From Thalassotalea nanhaiensis (GTDB lineage Bacteria > Pseudomonadota > Gammaproteobacteria > Enterobacterales > Alteromonadaceae), in contig NZ_CP134146.1 in the NCBI RefSeq assembly GCF_031583575.1, positions 3,844,001-3,908,000 on the forward strand: 64,000 nucleotides of DNA. Direction: 5' to 3'. The notes beneath the pieces were generated by a model. The model was given only the letters and a program-made list of their open reading frames with translations, did not search any database and was not told the origin of the DNA. How positions within the stretch are numbered: position 1 is the stretch's first letter; every line of letters starts with the position of its first letter. Position numbers and translations under genes: made by a program. Shown in pieces: positions 62,597 to 64,000 of the stretch.

Positions 62597-64000
62597 CTAT
62601 TCAACGGAGATTTTCTTTTGAATTGGCCATTCATCAACAGATTTAAATTTTACTTGGTAGTCATCACCGTTATGGCTAGCTTTCGCTGAAAGAATGAACT
62701 GTTTAAGTTGTTCTATCATTGCATTAACCCGCTTAGGATGATTTTTGGCGATATTGGTTGTTTCACCTCTATCTAATGTTAAATTATACAGTTCTAATTC
62801 GGCTAAATTATTCGCCAAAGCATTGGTGTTAGTCACCAATTTATAGTTACCATCAAGCAGTGACAATTTATCTTTAGCAATAAATGGGATGGCTTTATTT
62901 CGCTTCTCATTTATTTCTATGCCTTGTAAAATTGGCAGAATACTTGTGCCATCTATAGGCCTATCATCAGGCATTTTATAACCGACAATTTCATTAATTG
63001 TTGGTAAATAATCTAATGTTGAAGCTGGAATATTAATGACACTGCCTGCTGCGATTTTTTCTGGCCACAATGCCAGAGTAGGTACTCGAACACCGCCTTC
63101 ATAGAGGGAACGTTTACGTCCCTTCAAATTATCAGTGCTGCCAGCTAAACGCCCTTCTGCCCCTGGATTTCTTGCTCGTATATTTGCGCTTTCAGGACCA
63201 TTGTCACTGGTAAAAGTGATTAAGGTATTTTTATCTACGCCTAAATACTTTAACTTATCTCGAAGCCGACCAATTTGTTCATCCATTTCTGAGATCACAC
63301 CGTAATAATGAGCCGCCTCACCATACTCTTTATATCGTGCAAGATACTCAGGTCCTGCGACCACATCTTGATGTGGGGCATGAAACCAAATGACCGTGAA
63401 GAATGGTTGTTTATTTTTAACCGAATTTTCAATAAAAGGTAAAGCCCTATCCATAACAACTTTACTTGCTCCTCCTTGTAAACTTGCATCGTTAGGTTCA
63501 AGTGCAACACCATCCAGCCAAAAAGGATTGTTAACCGCTCTTTTACCAAGAGCAGGATCCCAAAGTTGAATTGCAGATTCAGTAACAAAGGAAGTATCGT
63601 AACCATGCCACGAAGGCGGTGAATAGTTTTCAAGCGGCTTACGTTTATCCCCCTTAGCTGAAAAATCTTTACTTAATGTTCCTAAATGCCACTTGCCGAA
63701 ATGCCCTGTGCTATAGCCCTGTTCTTTAAGGATTTCAGCAAGGGTAATTTCTTCTTTAGGTAAATGGCCAACGTTCGCCCAAAAGACACCGTAGCGATGA
63801 TGATGACGACCTGTTAAAAATGTGCCTCTTGTTGGCGAACAAACCGAACCGCCAGCATGGAAGTTAGCCATTACAGCTCCCTCTTGCGCCATTGTATCAA
63901 GACTTGGTGTTTTGATTATTTTGTTGCCGGTAAAGCCGGTATCACCGTAACCAAGGTCATCCGCCATAATAAGAATAATATTCGGTTTTTCTTCCGCAAA
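62597..64000 (-). CDS. Sulfatase (formylglycine type), 5' end beyond the window
   Basis: A second S1-type sulfatase, at least 467 residues. The reading frame runs open to the window edge: FAEEKPNIILIMADDLGYGD shows the metal-binding Asp pair, and the upstream part of the signal peptide is missing. The formylglycine motif is CSPTR in SVCSPTRGTFLTGR; GKWHLGTL and TFTSDNGPESAN follow. It differs clearly from the sulfatase at 59978-61516, so the two probably act on different sulfate positions. Confidence 0.92.
   Translation of the reverse strand, partial: FAEEKPNIILIMADDLGYGDTGFTGNKIIKTPSLDTMAQEGAVMANFHAGGSVCSPTRGTFLTGRHHHRYGVFWANVGHLPKEEITLAEILKEQGYSTGHFGKWHLGTLSKDFSAKGDKRKPLENYSPPSWHGYDTSFVTESAIQLWDPALGKRAVNNPFWLDGVALEPNDASLQGGASKVVMDRALPFIENSVKNKQPFFTVIWFHAPHQDVVAGPEYLARYKEYGEAAHYYGVISEMDEQIGRLRDKLKYLGVDKNTLITFTSDNGPESANIRARNPGAEGRLAGSTDNLKGRKRSLYEGGVRVPTLALWPEKIAAGSVINIPASTLDYLPTINEIVGYKMPDDRPIDGTSILPILQGIEINEKRNKAIPFIAKDKLSLLDGNYKLVTNTNALANNLAELELYNLTLDRGETTNIAKNHPKRVNAMIEQLKQFILSAKASHNGDDYQVKFKSVDEWPIQKKISVE

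Overview
The window is a 64-kb chromosomal piece of a low-GC marine gammaproteobacterium. The best guess is a member of the Colwelliaceae (Thalassotalea/Colwellia type). This rests on protein character, AT-rich intergenic DNA, the E. coli-like order hrpB-mrcB // hemL-clcA-erpA, siroheme-linked nitrate assimilation, several RND pumps and a sulfated-polysaccharide locus. No rRNA, tRNA or CRISPR array was seen. Genus is an inference from general resemblance, not from a search.

Layout. 0-15.6 kb is mostly core: the 5' part of rnr; a periplasmic cytochrome b562 with a membrane cytochrome b561; a TraB/GumN-family protein; a block of tandem minisatellites; an M28 peptidase; an RND pump with its adaptor; erpA; a membrane coiled-coil protein; a CLC protein; hemJ; pyrB; and hemL with a strong terminator.

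15.66-28.56 kb is an accessory island between hemL and mrcB, the place where E. coli carries fhuACDB. Its left part is a compact integrated element: tyrosine integrase, a coupled unknown gene, an AlpA-like regulator, a small unknown gene and a gpA-type HUH replication endonuclease. The replication gene contains a cluster of CCGTTA/TAACGG palindromes that looks like an internal origin. Its right part is a run of unrelated short genes (SIMPL-like, possible HEPN, lipoprotein, double CDGSH, membrane proteins, GrpB, a GNAT remnant, DUF3703, DUF1801, RidA-like, a zinc-ribbon protein, a hydrolase with an apparent ATT start), with copies of a dispersed short repeat.

28.6-41.2 kb holds hrpB-mrcB, a three-gene RND efflux operon (outer-membrane factor, adaptor, pump) and a YHYH-domain lipoprotein.

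41.2-58.9 kb is dominated by nitrogen assimilation. nirB-nirD-cobA and nasA-dmsBC fusion-unknown form two separate minus-strand operons. Each has a recognisable sigma-54 (-24/-12) promoter, and each has an NtrC-type GCAC-N7-GTGC site about 120 bp upstream of the expected transcript start. The nirB leader also contains a terminator-like hairpin. Between the two operons lie a BCCT transporter, a symporter fused to a solute-binding domain, a BshA-like glycosyltransferase, an acyltransferase, small unknown genes and an SDR enzyme.

58.9-64 kb is a minus-strand locus of a Gfo/Idh/MocA oxidoreductase, two Cys-type sulfatases (one cut by the window edge) and an SGNH hydrolase, consistent with use of sulfated algal polysaccharide.
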